In this document: in pieces, positions 59,673 through 64,000 of the stretch
Layout of the letters: the number at the start of each line of letters is the position of its first letter
Position numbering within the stretch: position 1 is the stretch's first letter
NCBI RefSeq assembly: GCF_037038585.1
Contig: NC_092520.1
Location: 148,613,104-148,677,103 of the forward strand
Direction: 5' to 3'
Source of the DNA: Patagioenas fasciata
Taxonomy: Eukaryota > Chordata > Aves > Columbiformes > Columbidae
DNA length: 64,000 bases
Notes under the pieces: model-generated
Seen by the model: the letters and a program-made list of their open reading frames with translations, nothing else
Told to the model about the DNA's origin: nothing
Databases searched by the model: none
Program-made: the position numbers and the translations under genes

Positions 59673-60094
59673 AGGACGCAAATCTAGCACAGTGAGAAGA
59701 GCACCTGGAATAAACAGGACCTCTTCAGAACACATGAAGAAACAGGACATGAGATTTTTCAGTTCAAGTAACAGTCATTAAAACAAAACCCATCAAAATT
59801 ATCCTCTTCAAATTACTTCATTAACATAGGTCCAGTGCTTGTTAAGAGATGCTGTAACTGACCACCTCCAGCAGCTCTGTGGCCTGGTGGTTCCTCCTGC
59901 CCCAAGGCTGGAGCCCAGGTCTGGAGACCCAGGTGTCTCCATCGCAGGCTGCTGTACACAGCTGTGCTGCTGCTTTCCTGTTTGTGTGTTCAACCAGTAG
60001 CAAGGCCACGCATGTATTCCAGAGAGACACACAGGACATTCACACCAACAGCCACAGACAAGATGCTACCTTCAACAGCACCTTCACGTATGAC

Positions 60095-60100
<6 letters not shown>

Positions 60101-60125
<25 letters not shown>
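60101..60125 (+). repeat. Poly(A) run of 25
   Basis: Uninterrupted A25. It generates a lysine run in overlapping open frames (59964-60503), which are not genes. Confidence 0.97.
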
Positions 60126-60243
60126 GCAAGTATAGACAATCCCTTTCCTCCTCTTTGCCTGGTCAGAATTAAATGTCTCTCTAAAACTCACACACTGGCA
60201 CTCTCTATGGTCACAAGCACACACACATTCCTGGTTTCTTTAA

Positions 60244-61520
60244 GAACCAGCACAGCCCTTGGGCCCATCCAATACCCCTCCTGCACAGATCCCAGGCCCT
60301 CTTGCCCACTTCAAAGGGCAAAGGGTCTCTCCTTGCTGGTTGTCCAGCTTAATGGTCACCAGCAAACAGATGCATGCACTCACACGTTTCAAAAGCACTC
60401 TGCACTCACAGATTCCCTCCAAATACCAGCACAGACCCTCTGCCCATCTAATACCACTGCCTGGACACAGGGCCTCCTAACCCAACATCTTGAGGCCTGC
60501 TAGTAAATTATTCAGGCAAACCTAAGAGACCCAATTTGGGAAAGACATGCCCCACACAATCCCACCAGCAACCAGCACGTGGACTGTGACCCACCATCCC
60601 ACTCTAGTCACCAGTGTTGAACGCCTCATTCATTCCAATTGCTGACACTTCAGTTCAGGGGTGCCTGCACCCCCAGGTCTAACCCCAGCTGCTGGCAACA
60701 AACCCACTCATGCCAATACCCCCAGCAGCTGGTACTCTGGACAGAAAACCTGTGGGACCTGTAGAGACAATGCCAAGAGGGAGAGTCCTTCCAATTACTG
60801 ATGCTGAGACATCCTCTCACTCCAATTGCTGACACTATGGCCCAGAGATGCCTACACCTCCAGTCTGTCTCCACTTGCTGGTCCAGCTGTCAACTCAGAC
60901 TGGACTCCTCAGTAGCTGGCAGTCTTGCAGCATTCACACACAAAGGACAGAGAGACAGTTAGGGACAGACTCAAGAAGACATGATTGGCTGCAGGGATCA
61001 GGCCCAGGGCTCAGTCAGACAGACCTCCTGAGCAGCCAGAGTTTGCATGCAACTGTTTCACCATCCTCTTCCACCCACACCTGGGACACAAAGGTTTTCA
61101 ATCTAACCAGTTTAAAAGTCATGGTTTGCCCACAGTTTCTCAATGGCTCATCAATTAGCAAGACTGACAATGTTTGTTTCTTCTGTCTCCTTCATATCTG
61201 CCTGCCAGGTTTATCTCTCTAAGTTTTGTTTATTGCTTCCCCCTTTCCTCTAGAATCCCATTTGACAGGGTCCTTGATCAAATAATCTTGCTGAAATAAA
61301 CACTCTTACATCCTACACACTCAATTAACATAGCTGAGGACATTTGCTTCTTGTTATTATGCCCCGTATTGTTTATCTGCCAAGTTTGTGTCTCTAAACA
61401 TTTGGTTTATTCCTTTCCCCTTACTATCTCCTTTTTCACAGAAAAGGTCCTTGAGCTGATAACCTTTAATGAAGCAGATGCTCTCACCTTTCACAAACCC
61501 GTACACTCAACAAATGCCCC
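60244..61520. repeat. Degenerate repeats with about 180-bp spacing
   Basis: Three separate pairs recur at similar distances: CCAGCACAGCCC...CCAGGCCCTC (60247) with CCAGCACAGACC...AGGGCCTCC (60426); CCAATTGCTGACACT (60637) with the same words at 60822; and TATCTGCC...GTTTATT...GGTCCTTGA (61195) with its counterpart at 61374. Spacings are about 179, 185 and 179 bp. Adjacent intervals do not all align, so it is either a decayed satellite or a patchwork of duplications. Confidence 0.5.
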
Positions 61521-63385
61521 AATTTTATTGCTGCAAACAGTGTTCTGGAAATGGTGCTCCTTCACTGCCAAAGCAGTCCGCTCTTTTAACTCTTGGACTG
61601 CTGTTTCTTCCGCTGCTTTCTCACACATTTGCATTGATACGTCAGTCACTACAATTTTAATATTTATGCTGCAAACCTCAATTTCCGGACTATAAAAAAC
61701 TGAAGGAACACTTAAGGAAAGGATCAAATGTGGGGAAAAAGGGGATGTGTGAGAACAATGAGAGATGGAAATAGGAAGAATAAAAGGAACTGGTGACAAG
61801 TAAGGGCTTGGAGGTCTCCAGAACAGCAGCTGGAGAGACTGTCAAGTAAGCAAAGTCTGGGTGCCAACAACTGGAAAAGGACTGGAAAGGTCAGCATCTG
61901 GAGAGACCATGAGGTGTGCAGGAGGTCCAAGCACCAGTAACTACAGGGACCTAATTGTGTTTCTATTTTGCCATCGTGGATTTATACCAATGTGTGTGGG
62001 TCTGCAAGTTCGATTTCAGGCTGAACTAGCCAGAGCAGAAGGAAAACCCAAAAGATTAAGAGAAGCTGCTAAATTAATGTATACTCTGATTATATTACAA
62101 AATATGTACCCATCATTAACCAATTGACATGAGATAAATGCTTCTAAGCACCTGCAAAACAAGGGGATATTTTTCAAGTTTTAGATCCTTCTGCATGACA
62201 AGAGGGAAGCAGAAGATTAATTAATACATTGTTTAGAAGCAGAGTGCTTAGCCTATGTTTGACTAGTAATTAATAGATGTGTTGTAAGAAACTAATCAAT
62301 TATAACTAACTTTATCAATTATTTCTTGGTATAGATATTTTATGTTAAAATTTTCAACTTATTTCCACTTATGGAGGATGATCCTCAGCACTGTTAAGAA
62401 AAGAATACCTGCTTAACAGTATAATTGACTCTGCTGTTAAGTTTATTTCTTCATTTCGAAGACACTAAATCAACAACAGACCAGTAGCAAAGTCCATGAC
62501 CCAATGCTCCTGTACTCATGTGTCAATTATGTACACAAAATTGGTCAATAAAATTACTAACTTAAAAATTCTGGTCAATTTTCTCCAATGTATAAGATAA
62601 CGGTTCATAACTCTCATGGGTGTCTTGTAATACGGAGACTTCTGCACACTACACTACCCAGAATTGTTTAACACCCTTCAGATAGTGCTAAAATTTTGTT
62701 TCCTGTAGCAGGCAGTTAATAACAACTTGAAGAATTACCATTATATTATTCAATTTTAAAACTTATTCAGACATAGCACAACCGAAAAATAAAAAAAGAA
62801 AAAGCACTCCTTGACACTGCAACTGATCCACAGTCCTATAGCTATAGAACCACACCCAGCAACACTGCTGCAAGAGTAATGGGAATTGCAGTCACAGCCA
62901 AAATGGCAGCAGGAAAGAGGCCATTCTTCTCACCAGGAATAAGATAACACAGATAAACGCAATGTCACATACCAATAACTGGAAGTGGTAGATACAGAGG
63001 AATCTGATTTTGTCATAAGTAGCATCTAAACTGAGCTCAAACAAATTATTCTGAAAACTAAAAAGTGAATTTTCTTTAAGCACCATGGACTCCAGGCATT
63101 TGGAAGAGCCATGTTTCATGAGTTTTAAAGTTCTAGTTCTCCACAATATCAAGCAATGTACCAACATCAGCAAAAGAGACATCGCTGTTCAGAACAAAAT
63201 GAAATCTTCAAGGTAGTATTTGATTCCTTGATGGTATTAACCAAGCCTTTATTGCTTGCATTCCTCAAGGGAAAAAGTAAGTTCGCTTTTGACTAATAGT
63301 CATAAGCATGAGAAAGCAATTTTTAACTCACAAGCAGAATATTTGCAGTGGATTGCATACATTCTACATGTTGGATCAACATAAT
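61521..63385. other. No recognised gene
   Basis: Non-coding. An open run at 61861-62127 on the plus strand ends in a basic stretch and has no recognised family. Two phrases of the form GGAGAGACTGTCAAG / GGAGAGACCATGAGG recur at 61831 and 61901. Confidence 0.4.
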
Positions 63386-63697
63386 TTATTCCATTATTTG
63401 CTCAACTTGGATATACAGAATGATTATAAGCAATGAACAAAATAAAGTCAAAACTAACAAACCCACAACTAGATGTAACATCAAATTCAAAGCTCCAGTT
63501 GCTGTTGGTGACCATTCAAGATCATAAACATGCACAGCCATTGCTGACATGGACAAGTACTGTCTCAGCATGTTCGTCAGCGTCTAATGAAAAATGCCTG
63601 AGGAATTAAGGCACATATCACAGGTTTCAGAGGAACTCCCTTCACACATTAGCAGTTTGAACTCTGCCTGCTAGTTAGGATCCAAAAGTAGCTGTTG
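63386..63697 (-). other. Inverted-duplicate unit with a small membrane-type ORF (copy 2)
   Basis: This is the reverse complement of the 56.7-57.4 kb unit with an internal deletion of about 300 bp upstream of the ORF. The ORF (63571-63386, 61 residues) differs from copy 1 at about seven bases in 180, and I count all seven as amino-acid changing. It stops earlier than copy 1 because of a TAA. The junction to CR1 (plus strand, from about 63738) has the same order and orientation relative to the ORF as in copy 1. Confidence 0.55.
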
Positions 63698-63737
63698 CAT
63701 ATAATTTTTCCAACTCACATAAGTACCTCCTTGTTCA

Positions 63738-63850
63738 GAGGAGGCCCACGAAGACTTTCAGAGGCTGGAACAATTCTCCTATGATGACAAGTTGAGAGAG
63801 TTGGGATTGTTCAGCCTGGAGAGACCTTATAGCAGCCTTCCAGTACACTG
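63738..63850 (+). mobile_element. CR1 LINE fragment
   Basis: GTTCAGAGGAGGCCCACGAAG, GTTGAGAGAGTTGGGATTG and GAGACCTTATAGCAGCCTTC are plus-strand CR1 words in order, with a short internal deletion after GTTCAGCCTGGAG. Confidence 0.92.
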
Positions 63851-64000
63851 GCTGAAGTGCAAATCAAGAAGTTAATTGAATTTCAGTCACAGAGAACAAT
63901 AATCTTTCACCAGCACATACTCAAAGAGCTCTTTGACATTTTATGGAGACCGTTTATACCATTAATAACACATATTACTAACTTCAAGATTGTGGAGTGT
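63851..64000. other. No recognised feature
   Basis: Short AT-rich tail of the window. Confidence 0.5.

Noticed and set aside
59964-60503. 179-codon plus-strand frame with a lysine run
   Set aside because: The lysines come from the A25 tract and the frame lies in degenerate repeat sequence.
40618-64000. AMN1 or other neighbours expected beside RESF1 by mammalian synteny
   Set aside because: No matching exon was recognised on either side of RESF1 in this window; BICD1 was likewise not seen in 1-32000.
1-64000. CRISPR arrays, bacterial operons, tRNA or rRNA genes
   Set aside because: No direct-repeat and spacer pattern, no ribosome-binding sites, and no RNA gene sequence was recognised; the DNA is plainly vertebrate.

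Overview
This is vertebrate, almost certainly avian, nuclear DNA. The evidence is one intact host gene with consensus GT-AG introns, several CR1-type LINE fragments (the dominant bird LINE), avian-style ERV LTRs, and long AT-rich non-coding stretches. There is no operon structure, CRISPR array or recognisable tRNA or rRNA gene.

The only gene I can call with confidence is RESF1 (retroelement silencing factor 1, KIAA1551/C12orf35) on the minus strand. Its coding sequence is in three exons: a giant exon at 35261-40577, a 75-nt exon at 34402-34476, and a last coding exon at 33085-33227. They join in phase to about 1844 residues. A 3' splice acceptor lies at about 40618, so at least one non-coding 5' exon lies further upstream. 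I could not find that exon or the promoter.

1-32000 (downstream of RESF1) is intergenic-looking. It holds old CR1/L3-like LINE remnants (462-1270, 9590-10150, 29236-29850), a younger CR1 3' end (18423-18710), a TA-flanked MITE (7418-7649), a near-palindromic hAT MITE with an 8-bp target duplication (15467-15657), an ERVK-type LTR (8726-9366), a solo LTR with a perfect 5-bp duplication (16838-17785), an LTR-like block with three 49-50 bp tandem repeats (23650-24320), a 148-bp (GGGAA)n array and a (TA)n array. No conserved exon was recognised there.

40618-64000 (upstream of RESF1) is a dense retroelement nest. It holds an ERVK-type LTR (45442-46000), a plus-strand LTR with an ATTAT duplication (47647-48358), and an ERV relic on the plus strand (gag-region open frame at about 50.5 kb, reverse transcriptase from 53.57 kb, integrase-like frame near 55.3 kb). 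The relic is split by a minus-strand LTR of the same family as the 47.6-kb one (52864-53571). A second copy of the 16.8-kb LTR family (55542-56410) sits next to or inside a CR1. A further LTR-like block lies at 57562-58257. A 56.4-57.4 kb segment with a small membrane-type ORF recurs inverted at 63.4-63.85 kb.

RESF1 in mammals supports SETDB1-dependent silencing of endogenous retroviruses, so this gene sits beside the kind of elements its protein is thought to repress. The most unusual sequence-level signals are the array of short hairpins inside the R region of the 16.8-kb LTR family, the inverted 0.7-kb LTR pair, and the inverted CR1-plus-ORF duplication. All family names for repeats come from pattern recognition without database search.
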